From: Symbiodinium natans
Lineage: Eukaryota > Sar > Dinophyceae > Suessiales > Symbiodiniaceae
Length of the DNA stretch: 64,000 bases
Assembly (NCBI GenBank): GCA_905221605.1
Contig: CAJNDS010001347.1
Span: 82,501-146,500 of the forward strand
Direction: 5' to 3'
Below, piece after piece: positions 42,763-53,560 of the stretch; within the stretch, counting starts at the first letter, position 1, and each line of letters opens with the position of its first letter. The translations under genes and the position numbers were made by a program. Under the pieces are notes generated by a model. It worked only from the letters and a program-made list of their open reading frames with translations. It was not told the origin of the DNA and made no database searches.

Positions 42763-43838
42763 AATTAATAAGGCATCATACAGGGATGAGGCTCCTAGAT
42801 TAGACCCCCCAGTCTGCCGAGACCCGAGCCTCCGTGCGAAGGATCTGACGAGCGAACTGAAGAAGACCTCCGGCGAAACCCTAAACCCTAACCCTAAACC
42901 CTAAACCCTAAACCCTAAACCCTAAACCTAAACTCTCGTCAGCCCGCGCCAAGGAAGTGTGTAATTCTTGAGGCTCTTTCAGCGAATCCCTAGAAACAAG
43001 TTCCCAGGACCCTTTGATAAATCCCAGACAAACTCCAACACAAGGTCGGTTCGGATCGATTTTTTTGGACAGGGCTTTAGGTGACGGGCAGAATACGTGG
43101 TTCAAAATTTTGGGTTTAGAGTTTCGATAAGGTTTCGAGGGTTTCGGCGCTTGCGGTGTGGGGTTCAGGATTGGGTTCTACTCAGAGCTGCCACACGGTT
43201 TAAGGTTTAGGGTTTAGGGTTGAGGGTTCCGTTCGGGATTTGGGGCTTGAAGTTGAGCCCAAGGTTTAGAGCTTTGTGGGCTTTTTGGGGTGGAATTGAT
43301 GAGAGGTGTCTTGTGCCTTAAATGCGGCGGTAGACACGTTAGCAGGGTATATGGGGTCTACTGCTAAACCCTAAACCCTAAACGCTAAGCCCTAAACCCT
43401 ACATCCTCCCTAAACCCCAAACTCTGAACCCTAAACCCCAAACCCGAAACCCTAATTCCAAACCCTAAACCCTAAACCCCAAACCCTAAACCCTAATTAA
43501 ACCCTAAACCCCAAAGCCTAAACCCTAACCCTCAACCCTATGCGCTGCACGCCGGCTCGGTCTCCCGGCCGGTGTCTGCTGCGGATGGGTTGGTCATGGA
43601 AAGCACCTTGGTGCGTTAAGCTGCCTATGGGTTTAGGGTTTAGGGTGTAGGGTGTAGGGTTTAGGGTTTAGGGTTCAGGGTTTAGGGTTTAGGGCTTCCG
43701 GGGGAGTAGGGAGGGTTCGGGGGTTCAGAAGGAAACTTTGCAGGGTTTCTTCGGGTTTGTAGAGATCTATAAGGGCTGCCCACAGAAACATGGCTGCACC
43801 CCGGAACCCAAAGACTCACTGAGGTTAAGGTTTGGGGT

Positions 43839-43918
43839 TGGGATGTGCCTCATACCAACAGTCCTTAGTACGGATTTTGTCAGGGGGGTACTTTTTCCCT
43901 ACCAAGTGTTAGTATAAG
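43839..43918. mobile_element. MITE family TGGGATGTTCCCCC, copy 6 (right end replaced by telomeric repeats)
   Basis: The left end and the internal ACAGTCCTTA are present. The right arm stops at GTTAGTATAAG and runs directly into GTTTAGGGTTTAGGG. Confidence 0.65.
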
Positions 43919-44340
43919 AGGTTTAGGGTTTAGGGTACCCCTCCGGGGCGATCCTTGGCGCCTATCCCCCGGGCCAGGGATACTTTTGACAGTGCTGGTG
44001 GAAGGCATGCCCCCAACCGGCTCAGGCGGTGAGGAAGCACCGCATTGCATCGAAGATTTCGGACATATATGGGGTTGAGGGGTCAAAATTCAGGGTTTCG
44101 GGTTGAAACCCGAACACCCCGAAACCTCTTTCAACTCGTCCAGCCTCCGGAAACCCTTCAAGCCTACCCCTGAAATCCGAGAGGATTACTATGTAAGGGT
44201 AGTTGCATGGTTTCTTAGTATGGGTCCATACCCCTTTTATACCCTAAACAGCCTATACAAATTAAGGGCCCATACATCAGAGCCCTGTAAGGGAGGCAAG
44301 GGACCAAATTAAGGGCCCCTTAAACTACTCTGACATACTA

Positions 44341-44432
44341 GACCCAAGAGTAACCCAGGACTAGAAAGGGTGCCCTTCTTGGTTTAAAACGGCTTACAAG
44401 GGAACCTACACATAAGGGGCTACTCTGGATCT
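44341..44432. mobile_element. MITE family GCCCAGTAACC, degenerate copy
   Basis: The core GAAAGGGTGCCCTT and ACAAGGGAACCT matches the family; both ends have decayed. Confidence 0.5.
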
Positions 44433-44555
44433 TAGTAGCCCGAAACCCGAAACCCTAACCCCTAAGCCTTAAAGCAAGGGAATGCCTACTCTCCGAGATT
44501 GTTGAGGTCAGTGCAGGGTAGAGGCCTGACTTGCCCCAAGCATGTTGGAATCCCT

Positions 44556-44737
44556 CTTGGAGGTTCATGGTACTTATGAAATAACGGTACCTAGAACCCA
44601 CTTAGAAGCCCCTTAAGTGCCCTATCATATGGTCATAAGTACAGCTGTAAGTACAGTTACCCTAAACCCTAAACCCTAAACCCTAAACCCTAAACCCTAA
44701 AAAATGGTTACTGTAACAAGTACCATGAACCTCCAAG
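44556..44737. mobile_element. MITE family CTTGGAGGTTCATGGTAC, copy 6 (with telomeric insert)
   Basis: The internal part is in inverted orientation relative to copies 2, 3 and 5. Six AAACCCT units (44658-44699) sit between TACAGTTA and AATGGTTA near the right end. Confidence 0.75.
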
Positions 44738-44805
44738 CTGGGCGGCGCGCCTGCCAGCGCACCCGAATGGTCTCTGTCGGATTGGTGATGAACCCTGCAA
44801 GAGAT

Positions 44806-44938
44806 AAGGTTTAGGGTTTAGGGTTTAGGGTTTAGGGTTTAGGGTTTAGGGTTTGGGGTTTGGGGTTTGGGGTTTGGGGTTTGGGGTTTGTGCTTTAGGG
44901 TTCAGGATTTGGGGTTTAGGGTTTGGGGTTTAGGGATG
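44806..44938 (+). repeat. TTTAGGG/TTTGGGG array flanked by 15-bp direct repeats
   Basis: GGTGATGAACCCTGC occurs directly on both sides (44784-44798 and 44939-44953). The array looks like an insertion with target duplication, possibly a whole intron. Confidence 0.9.
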
Positions 44939-45447
44939 GGTGATGAACCCTGCGAGGAAACGCGGGCTCCGATTTTCCAACCGGCCGGTAGGCTCTCACA
45001 AGCAACTGTGTATCCCAAAACAACGGAGAAACCCTTGTGGGGTTGATGGCTACTTTTGGGGCTAGTTATAGGGTTCTAGCATGCTGAACTATTGGGAGCC
45101 TGTAGGTAGGGTTTAGGGCGGAAAGTTCCCGTACCAGGACCCCCGAAGTACAAGGGACCATAGGGTTAGGGTTAGGGTTTGGGGTTTGGTGGCCACAGCC
45201 AATTCCAAACTCTTCGGTTTAAGGCAGGCTTGATTGAACCTGAGAAGCCCTGTATGCCCCAACGCCCCCCCCCCCCCCCCCCCCCCCCCCGCCTCCTCCC
45301 CATGCAACCCAAATGCGAGGTTTCATCATGGCACTAAACCCTAAAGCCTAAACACTAACAACCGCAGGAACCGGAACCCGAGCCTTAGGAAGCTAAACCT
45401 CTGAACAGAACATAACACGACTTTCAGAAAAAGTAAGGGTAAACTTA

Positions 45448-45531
45448 TCTTCCTTTCCTCTCCTCTCTCACTCCCTTTGCCCCGGCCTTTCTCTCTCCCG
45501 GTCTCTCTCCCTCTCCGTCTCCCTCTCCCTC
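45448..45531. repeat. Polypyrimidine tract ending in CAG
   Basis: 84 bp of C and T with few interruptions ending CCCTCAG|G on the plus strand; a strong 3' splice signal if the plus strand is transcribed here. Confidence 0.7.
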
Positions 45532-45662
45532 AGGAACCTTAAATACACTCACCAAAAACAGTAATATAAACTCTGCTTCACATGAGAGCAGCCAGCCTGC
45601 CACCAACCCCGCAGTGACCTGAGCTTTTCATGGCTTCCTAAGCTCTCCACGTTTGAGCGCTT

Positions 45663-45738
45663 TGGGTTTAGGGTTTAGGGTTTAGGGTTTAGGGTTTAGG
45701 GTTTAGGGTTTAGGGTTTAGGGTTTAGGGTTTAGGGTT
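45663..45738 (+). repeat. TTTAGGG array fused to a MITE
   Basis: Eleven units running straight into a truncated TGGGATGTTC element. Confidence 0.95.
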
Positions 45739-45824
45739 CGAATGTTCCCCCTTATACTAACAGTCCTGAATTGGAAGTACAGTGCCCCCTGTTACGGCCC
45801 GTTTGTATAAAGGGGAACATCCCA
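45739..45824. mobile_element. MITE family TGGGATGTTCCCCC, copy 7 (left end fused to telomeric array)
   Basis: Starts as TTCGAATGTTCCCCC directly at the end of a TTTAGGG array (45663-45738); right end GGGGAACATCCCA is intact. Confidence 0.7.
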
Positions 45825-46449
45825 AGGCTTACTCCTAAATCTCAAATACGACTCCCCTCAACCCTAAACCAAACTCCGAATTTTAAACCCTAACCTAGAA
45901 GGCCTCGAACAAATTGAATCTTTGTGGCTGTATCAGGATCGTATAGGGATTCAAACCTGCCACTGTAACCTCATCAAGCCGAGAATGCAGCTGTAGTGGA
46001 AGCTGTGTGTAGGCTCTGGAGCGCAGAGGAAAGTGAGGCGCAGGGGTTTAGGTGCTTGAAGGTTGGGAGTTTAGGGTTCAGTGTTTAGGAGTTTAGGGTT
46101 TACGGTTTAGGCATCAGGGCTCGCATGGGAATTTCGTGGTTACATAACTAGGGATGACAAGGGAGCATGTTGGTAATTACAGGAGCCCCTGTACTGTGCA
46201 AGCAGGGCGCTCGGGACACTAGTGGCGTAACTATAGTTTTTTAGGTAGATACAAGTTCTCGACAGACAACACTTCCTTGATTTCTCAATTCCCGCCGTCG
46301 AGAGCTCATACCCTATGAACAAAATTCCTGGTGAGGGTTTAGGGTTTAGGGTTTAGGGTTTAGGGTTTAGGGTTTAGGGTTTAGGGATCGAACTCTGAAC
46401 TGCTCGTTTGGATCATCCTCCATCCCCCCCAAGCCCCCAAACAAACCGA

Positions 46450-46785
46450 CCCTAAACCCTAAACCCTGAACCCTGAACCCTGAACCCTAAACCCTAAACC
46501 CTAAACCCTGAGCCCTAAACCCTAAACCCTAAACCCTAAACCCTAAACCCTAAACCCTAAACCCTAAACCCTAAACCCTAAACCCTAAACCCTGAAGCCT
46601 AAAGAAAGAGGCATGTCTTGAGGCAAGACGCAGAGCAGCAAAAGCGCTTTGCTTGCACCGTAGCGGCTGACTCAGCCATGTTGGCGTCGAAAAGGGTTGC
46701 GAAACCCTAAACCCTAAACCCTAAACCCTAAACCCCAAACCCTAAACCCTAAACCCTAAACCCCAAACCCTAAACCCTAAACCCA
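46450..46785 (-). repeat. Two AAACCCT arrays around a coding-like island
   Basis: 46450-46592 with CCCTGAA variants, and 46703-46785 with CCCCAAA variants. Confidence 0.93.
46604..46702. other. Coding-like island, plus strand favoured
   Basis: Plus strand reads RHVLRQDAEQQKRFACTVAA and continues DSAMLASKRVA. The minus strand has a shorter frame starting MAESAATVQAKRF. Third-position G/C slightly favours plus. Confidence 0.35.
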
Positions 46786-46796
46786 ATATTCAGAAG

Positions 46797-46914
46797 CAGA
46801 AGTGCAAGTGCAGGTCTAACACTTGGACCCGTAGCGCACTGACAGTCTGCATACAGCAAGGAACAAAGAAGCATTCAACAAACACAGTCACTATACATCC
46901 TGCAATCATGCCCT
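46797..46914. other. Coding-like island, strand unresolved
   Basis: Plus: TATTCAG|AAG, then a Cys/Lys-rich frame (KQKCKCRSNTWTRSALTVC). Minus: TATGCAG|ACT, then TVSALRVQVLDLHLHFCF. Confidence 0.3.
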
Positions 46915-47189
46915 AAACCCTAACCCTTACAAACCCTGGGCCCTAAACTCAAAACCCCAAACCCTAAACTCTAAACCCGAAACCCTAAACCCGAAACCCC
47001 AAACCCTAAAACCCCTAAACCCTAAACCCTGAACCCTAAACCTTAAACCCTACCTTCAACATGAGTGGTATGGGAGCCGCCGGCTGCCGGTGAAATCGCG
47101 CCCATGTTCGGACTTCGAGGTTTTTTAGGGAAGCAGACATTCGGATTTTGGGCCTCTGGTGCTTAAGGGCTTCTACAAGGGCTTTCGGG

Positions 47190-47424
47190 GTTTAGGGTTT
47201 AGGGTTTAGGGGCTTTCAAGGTTTGTTTAGGGTTTAGGGTTTAGGGTTTAGGGTTTAGGGTTTAGGGTTTAGGGTTTAGGGTTTAGGGTTTAGGGTTTAG
47301 GGTTTAGGGGCTTTCAAGGTTTGTTTACGGGCTTCAAGGACTTTCAGGATCCAAGGGCACACGGTTTAGGGTTAGGGTTTAGGGTTTAGGGTTTAGGGTT
47401 TAGGGTTTAGGGTTTAGGGTTTAG
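47190..47424 (+). repeat. Compound TTTAGGG arrays with a duplicated spacer
   Basis: Runs at 47190-47207, 47228-47306 and 47367-47424. The first two are each followed by GGGGCTTTCAAGGTTTGTTT, so array plus spacer has been duplicated. Confidence 0.93.
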
Positions 47425-47912
47425 GGGCTTAAAGGGTCCGAGGGTGTCTGCGTGGCACACTCGGGTTTAGGGTTTAGGGCTGAGTGTTTAGAGGATAAAG
47501 TTTACCCTTGGAGGATTCTTTCAGGGGCCATACCGTGCCTGAAACATTGGGTTTAGGGTTGAGAGTGTAGGGTTGAGGGTTAGTAGGCTCGAAAAAAAGG
47601 CCCATACAGGGCTGGTGCTATATTATCATGTTGGCGTTGGCTAGTACCCCCCTCTATACCCCCCCCAAAGGGTTTAGGGTTTAGGCACCCCCTAGGTTTC
47701 CCCCGTAAATAACCTTAATGAGGCTTAATTATCCCTACTCAATTATGGGGGGGGGGTACCAAGAGGAGGGGGGGGGGGGGGGGGGGAGGGGGAGTTTGTT
47801 TAGAGGGGGAGTAGCCCTGAACCCTAAACCCTAAACCCTAAACCCTAAACCTAAACAGCCATGATGTTTTCTTTGAGTCAGAAATGCCACAGGCATGCTG
47901 GGAAGGGGCTAT

Positions 47913-48193
47913 ACTTGGAGGTTCAGGGTACTTATGAGCCAATTATAACCGTACTTGTAGGGTTTAGGGTTTAGGGTTTAGGGTTTAGGGTTTAGGGTTT
48001 AGGGTTTAGGGTTTAGGGTTTAGGGTTTAGGGTTTAGGGTTTGGGGTTAGGGTACTGTGCTTATAACTGTACGTATAACCATATTAGGGCACACAAGGGC
48101 CTTATAAGTGGGTTAAAAGTACCCCTAAACCCTAAACCCTAAACCCCCTGAGTACAATTATAATTTGTTTACAAGTACCATGAAACTCCAAGT
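47913..48193. mobile_element. MITE family CTTGGAGGTTCATGGTAC, copy 7 (two telomeric inserts)
   Basis: The left half holds about 90 bp of TTTAGGG (47959-48050); the right half holds a short AAACCCT run (48123-48148) of opposite orientation at the same point as in copy 2 (after AAGTACC). Confidence 0.8.
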
Positions 48194-48571
48194 ATAGGAG
48201 GCAAGCCACACTCCCACCACAGCAACAACGGGAACAACGGGGCAAACAATGAGCTCATGCTTTTTTACTTAAGGGTTTAGGGTTTAGGGTTTGGGGTTTA
48301 GGGTTTAGGTTTTAGGGTTTAGGGTTTAGTTCAGGGTTTTAGGGAGGATGTTGACTTGCCGATAGGCTTTAGATTCACAGACAGATTCCCTTCTCCTAAG
48401 AAACACAAGTGCAACCACTCCGAAGCTTGCCCTTAAGACCTTATAAGACCATTCCGAACATCCCTAACCCCTAAACCCTGAAATCCCTAAACCCTGAACC
48501 CTAAACCCTGAATCCCTAAACCCTAAACCCTGAAATCCATAAACCCTAAACCCTCAACCCTGAACCCTAGA

Positions 48572-48684
48572 ACTAAATACGCGTGGTTTTACCTCTGCGA
48601 TCTGGCGTCTCCGCCTAAAGGATTTGCGGTGAACATTTTGGAGTCCCACCACATGGACGAGTGCGTTCTGACAAGATCCGTCGT
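48572..48684. other. Coding-like island, plus strand favoured
   Basis: Plus reads TKYAWFYLCDLASPPKGFAV, then NILESHHMDECVLTRS, and looks globular. Minus reads NALVHVVGLQNVHRKSF with a good acceptor (CTTGTCAG|A) and GT donor (GAG|GTAAAA). Confidence 0.4.
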
Positions 48685-49310
48685 TTAGGGTTTAGGGTTT
48701 AGGGTTTAGGGTTTAGGGTTTAGGGTTTAGGGTTAAACTCCTATACCCCGAAGCTCCAGAACCCTAAACTAATAAACCCCTATGCTCCTAAACCCCAAAC
48801 TCCTAACCCCTAAGCTCCCAAACCACCAAGCTCCCAAAACCCCTAAGCGCCTAAACGGTCCTAAACCCCGAAACTCCTAAACCCTATATATGGACTCTAA
48901 AACCCTATACTCCCTATGCCCTATAGACTCTAAATTTTGCAGACTCCAAAACCCTATAGACTCTAAACCCTAAACCCCACCCTGCTGGGTCCATGTGGCT
49001 TGAAAATTCGCCTGTGCAGACCGGCTTTGCCGGTGCTGGCACAGCAGGGGAGGCGGGTCATTGAAGCTGCGCCCGATAGGGCTGAGGGCTTGGGGTTTAG
49101 GGTTCGAGGGTTTAGGGTTTAGGTTTAGTGTTTAGGGTTTAGGGTTTAGGGCTTTGGATTCTATAGGTTTTTGGATTTCGGGATTGACGGCTTCTTGTTC
49201 ACGAGTTGAGGGTTCTGAGCTTGAGGGCACTGCCTGCGGTGTCCATTCCCAAGGGCCTAACCTTAGGGTTTAGGGTTTAGGGTTGGGGTTTATAGGGTTT
49301 AGGGTTTAGG

Positions 49311-49372
49311 GGCAGCTGAGAGTGAAGCCGAGGTATGGGACTGAGATGCAGGACGATTTGTTGATTCATGGT
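49311..49372 (+). CDS. Exon-like island, LRVKPRYGTEMQDDLLIH
   Basis: After GGGGCAG|CTG the plus strand reads 18 codons and then a GT (CATG|GTTTAG). It may share a plus-strand gene with the islands at 48572 and 49400. Confidence 0.4.
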
Positions 49373-49455
49373 TTAGGGCTTGGGGTTTTGAGATGGTTTG
49401 ATACCCGTCTCAGCAATGCCCAAGGTCCATTCAGGCAGCGGGGGCTTCGGTAACG

Positions 49456-49560
49456 TCCCTAAACCCTAAACCCTAAACCCTAAACCCTAAACCCTAAACG
49501 CTCAACCCTAAACCCTAAACCCTAAACCCTAAACCCTAAACCCTAAACCCTAAACCCTAA
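49456..49560 (-). repeat. Interstitial AAACCCT array
   Basis: About 14 units. Confidence 0.97.
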
Positions 49561-49907
49561 GTCTGCTGCAGAACCATCCTCAAAGACCTCGAGTGAAGTG
49601 ATGCTGGTACGTCGAGGTCAAAGTCGCGGCAGAGAAGGTGCCTGATCTGCGCCACTAGGAAGCCCTCAACCACACCAAAGGCCTTCAATATGCAACCCAA
49701 CAGTACCATTTGCTTAAGGACGCCCTCCCCCCCCCGAAACAAAAAGAAAGAAAAGCTAAAGGATGGCAATCCCTATATTCCCCGTGTAAGGAAGAATGTT
49801 TTTTAGGAGGGGTTCTTCAGCAACTATAGAAGAACACTTTCTGGGCGCCATCGGATGTTTGCATGGACGCCCTGACCCTAAACGGTCCCAGTTTTAGGGT
49901 TCAGAAA

Positions 49908-50010
49908 GGACTGTTGTGAGGCGGAGTTGTTGGGTAGTTTTCAGTCATTTAATAAGGTTTAGGGGTTAGTAAACGCTTACAACTTTAAACTTATGGCCTC
50001 ACAACAGTCC
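49908..50010. mobile_element. MITE-like element with perfect 15-bp ends
   Basis: GGACTGTTGTGAGGC at 49908-49922 and its exact reverse complement at 49996-50010; 73 bp of AT-rich sequence between. Only copy seen here. Confidence 0.65.
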
Positions 50011-50340
50011 ATTCGCAAGTGGGGATCTGACCATGATGTTTGGCACACTGAGATGATGTTTTCAACGAGTGACATGTTCATGAGTTTGGAGGGGGGGGGG
50101 GGGGTCCTTGGAAGTTGGCCCATCTTTCCCCCCCCCCTCCCCCCCTGGGTCTGCGACCCAATTCGGCTGACGAGCGCTGTTCGTTTCGGGTTTAGGGTTT
50201 AGGGTCTAGGGTTTAGGGTTTAGGGTTTGGGGTTTAGGGTTTAGGGTTCCTTCTTGGGATTCAGGGCTCTGTGTGTGTCACGGTAAGGTCAAAAGCTCCG
50301 GAACTCGAAGTCGTGACCATAGAAACGTAACAACTTGGTA

Positions 50341-50448
50341 GCCCAGTAACCACCTTCCAATAGGGGCACCCTTTTTTAGCGGGTTGGTTACTTTATAAGG
50401 AACCTTGAACCAAAATTACCACAAAAAGGAAAAGGGGAACCACTGGGC
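50341..50448. mobile_element. MITE family GCCCAGTAACC, copy 3
   Basis: Ends GCCCAGTAACC and CCACTGGGC with TA directly on both sides, a TA target-site duplication. Confidence 0.8.
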
Positions 50449-50706
50449 TAGATGTTCCCAGTTTGCAGAAGCGCTTTGGAGATATGTTAGGTGTAATGCA
50501 GTTGTTGCTCTTGATGGTGGAAACTTGGCAATCCAGGTGATCAACATGCGAAGAAATGCAAAACTGGTGACATGAGCAGCAAACAAAAGAGCAATAGTCT
50601 ACAACCACACAGACACAAACGCAAAAGAACCTATTCTAAAACGCAGCACGTGGGACGCAGAGCTACGACAGGGGAGATGGGCGGTGATATGCCGGAGGTT
50701 CAAAAC

Positions 50707-50816
50707 CCCCTAAACCATAAACCCTAAACCCTAAAGCCTAAAACCTAAACCCTAAATCTTAAACCCTAAACCCTAAACCCTAAACCCTAAACCCTAAACC
50801 CTAAACCCTAAACCCT
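50707..50816 (-). repeat. Interstitial AAACCCT array, degenerate at left
   Basis: Abuts the donor side of the island 50831-50910. Confidence 0.95.
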
Positions 50817-50830
50817 GAGACCGCAGAGGC

Positions 50831-50910
50831 CTGATGGCTTGTGAGTCCAGGTGCGAGTTGGGTCGCCAAAGTCCCGAAGGCTTTTCGCGTTGCGCTTTGC
50901 ACCCGTCCGC
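50831..50910 (-). CDS. Exon-like island, ADGCKAQREKPSGLWRPNSH
   Basis: 80 nt from CTTCCAG|GCG to the GC donor ATCAG|GCC. Confidence 0.45.
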
Positions 50911-51040
50911 CTGGAAGAGAGTGCGGCTTTAGGGTTTAGGGTTTAGGGTTTGGGGTTTGGGGTTTGGGGTTTGGGGTTTAGGGTGGCCGAATAGAAAGCC
51001 CAGCTCCAGTTGTTACTGTTGGGGTCTCCGACAATCAAGG

Positions 51041-51052
51041 GAGAGGGAGAGG

Positions 51053-51088
<36 letters not shown>

Positions 51089-51101
51089 GAGAGAGAGAGA
51101 G
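51041..51101. repeat. GA microsatellite
   Basis: GAGAGG grading to pure GA; followed at 51195-51240 by a second GA-rich stretch after a C run. Confidence 0.95.
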
Positions 51102-51545
51102 CCAGAGAAAAGGAAGGAACCCTAGCCTAAGTCCTATACCATATATAAGCCCTAAGCCCTAAACCCCCCCCCCCCCCCCCCCCCCCCCGCCAAAAAAACA
51201 AGAGAGAGCGAGAGAGCGCCAGAGAAAGAGAAGTACAAGAGAGATGGTCCAGGTTGGGTTTGTCAGCCTTGGGCTTGGGAAGTCGGCGGGGGCTTGAAGC
51301 GTTCCTTTTCCCTAAGCCCTCTAGGGGTTTAGGGCTTACGGCCAATTTAGGGTTCAGGGTTCAGGGTTGAGGGTTCAGGGTTGAGGGTTGAGGGTTTAGG
51401 GTTTAGCCCAACGCACCAGGACTATCCAGAACCCGGAATCTGGATAGATGAAGCCAAACGTTAACCCTAACTTCAAGAAACGGGGTTGCTGCAACTTCCT
51501 ACACCCTAAACACCCTAAGCACCCCAAACACCCTAAATCCTACAA

Positions 51546-52632
51546 GCCCCAAACCCCCAAACCCCCAAACCCCCAAACCCCCAAACCCCCAAACCCCCAA
51601 ACCCCCAAACCCCCAAACCCCAAAAACCCCCAAACCCCCAAACCCCCAACCCCCCCAACCCCCAAACCCCCAACCCCCAACCCCCAAACCCCCCAACCCC
51701 CCAAACCCCCAAACCCCCCCCCAAACCCCCCCCCCAAACCCCCAACCCCCAACCCCCAAACCCCCAAAAACCCCAACCCCCAAACCCCCCCCCAAACCCC
51801 CAAACCCCCAAAACCCCCAAACCCCCAAACCCCCACCCCCAACCCCCAACCCCCACCCCCAACCCCCAACCCCCAAAAACCCCCAAACCCCCCCCCCAAA
51901 CCCCCCCCCCCCCCCCAACCCCCAAACCCCCAAACCCCCCAACCCCCAACCCCCCAAACCCCCAAACCCCCAAACCCCAAACCCCCAAACCCCCAACCCC
52001 CAAACCCCCAAACCCCCAAACCCCAAACCCCCAAACCCCCAAACCCCCAACCCCCAACCCCCCAAACCCCCAAACCCCCAACCCCCAACCCCCCAACCCC
52101 CAAACCCCCAAACCCCCAAACCCCCAAACCCCCCAAACCCCCAAACCCCCAAACCCCCAAACCCCCAAACCCCCAAACCCCCAACCCCCAAACCCCCCCC
52201 AAACCCCCAAACCCCCAAACCCCCAAACCCCCAACCCCCAACCCCCCAAACCCCAAACCCCCAAACCCCCAAACCCCCAAACCCCCAAACCCCCAAACCC
52301 CCAAACCCCCCAAAACCCCCAAACCCCCCAAACCCCCAAACCCCCAAACCCCCAAACCCCCCAAACCCCCCAAACCCCCAAACCCCCAAACCCCAACCCC
52401 CAAACCCCCAAACCCCCAAACCCCCAAACCCCCAAACCCCCAAACCCCCAAACCCCCAAACCCCCAAAACCCCCAAACCCCAACCCCCCCCAACCCCCCC
52501 CAAACCCCAAACAAACCCCCCAACCCCCAACCCCAAACCCCAAACCCCCAAACCCCCAAACCCCCAAACCCCCAAACCCCCAAACCCCCAACCCCCAACC
52601 CCCAAACCCCAAACCCCCAAAAACCCCAAACC
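51546..52632 (-). repeat. 1.1-kb array of CCCCCAAA (TTTGGGGG)
   Basis: About 135 units, mostly 8 bp with 7- and 9-bp variants, passing on the right into normal AAACCCT. It makes the Pro/Asn/Gln/Thr-rich 402-aa plus-strand frame and the Gly/Trp/Val-rich minus frames; these are repeat artefacts. The G-rich strand would readily form G-quadruplexes. Confidence 0.95.
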
Positions 52633-52734
52633 CAAGCCCTAACCCCAAAACCCTAAACCCTAAACCCTAAACCCTAAACCCTAAACCCTAAACCCTAAAC
52701 CCTAAACCCTAAACCCTAAACCCTAAACCCTAAA
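52633..52734 (-). repeat. AAACCCT array adjoining the CCCCCAAA array
   Basis: About 13 units; the boundary with the variant array is only a few units wide. Confidence 0.95.
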
Positions 52735-52737
52735 CCT

Positions 52738-52824
52738 CCTCCCAGACTCCCCTGTGCGAGAAAGCCTCGGCAGGCTTCCCTGAAAGGTGGCCCGGTACGA
52801 GGACTGGAGGAAGTCATAGCTCTC
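52738..52824 (-). CDS. Exon-like island, ESYDFLQSSYRATFQGSLPR
   Basis: Long open minus-strand frame directly 3' of a telomeric array. The acceptor is probably ACGGAG|AGC. Not recognised. Confidence 0.45.
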
Positions 52825-53485
52825 CGTGGGCCCCTTGAGGTTTAGGGTTTAGGGTTTAGGGTTTAGGGTTCAGGGTTTAGGGCTTAGAGGGTTCAGAGGG
52901 TTTAGTGAGTTTAGAGGGTTTAGGGTTTGGGGTTTGGGGTTTGGAGTTTTGGATTGAGGGTTAGTTGGGGACAAGACAAAGCTGGCTGCTCAGGGGCCTA
53001 GGGTTTCAAAGGGTGTGGGGTGTTCAGGCTGAGGGGTTTCGGCCTGTTTGGGTTACAATGACAAAGCATTGTGAGGGGCGTGCCTGGCAGATCTACACCT
53101 TTTTTCACGTCTTTTCTAAGCCCGTAACCCTAAACCGTACACACTAAACCCTAAAACCCTAAACCCTAAACCCGAACACCCTAAACCCCAAACCCTAAAC
53201 CCTAAACCTACCTTAACCCCCAAAACCCTAACCATAAACCTCAAGAGGGGCCCTTGCCCGGGCTTAGGGCTCTCAAAATACCCTACAAACATAGGGTTTT
53301 GCCAAAGTCTGGGGAATGTTCCGGGGCGTTTAGTGTTTAGGGTGGGGAGGGTGGGTCCTTTGCAGAAGGGATCCTGAAACTTGTCAGAAATCTGAGTTAG
53401 AGCTCTGCCCTAAACCCTATGTACATGGATGCACTGCACGTGCCCTATTTGAAAACCTGAGCCCTAACTCTGCAGATCCTGAGCC

Positions 53486-53488
<3 letters not shown>

Positions 53489-53535
<47 letters not shown>

Positions 53536-53560
53536 CCCCCAGCAAAAAAAATTGTGAAAG
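53489..53560. repeat. Long C homopolymer followed by an A run
   Basis: About 46 C, then GCCCCC, a short spacer and eight A. The clearest of a recurrent pattern (also near 14520-14545, 24335-24367, 39013-39060, 45266-45293, 51167-51197, 58970-58997). Confidence 0.9.

Noticed and set aside
51448-52656. 402-aa Pro/Asn/Gln/Thr-rich frame on plus and three Gly/Trp-rich frames on minus
   Set aside because: All four come from the 8-bp CCCCCAAA array, which rarely creates stops in any frame.
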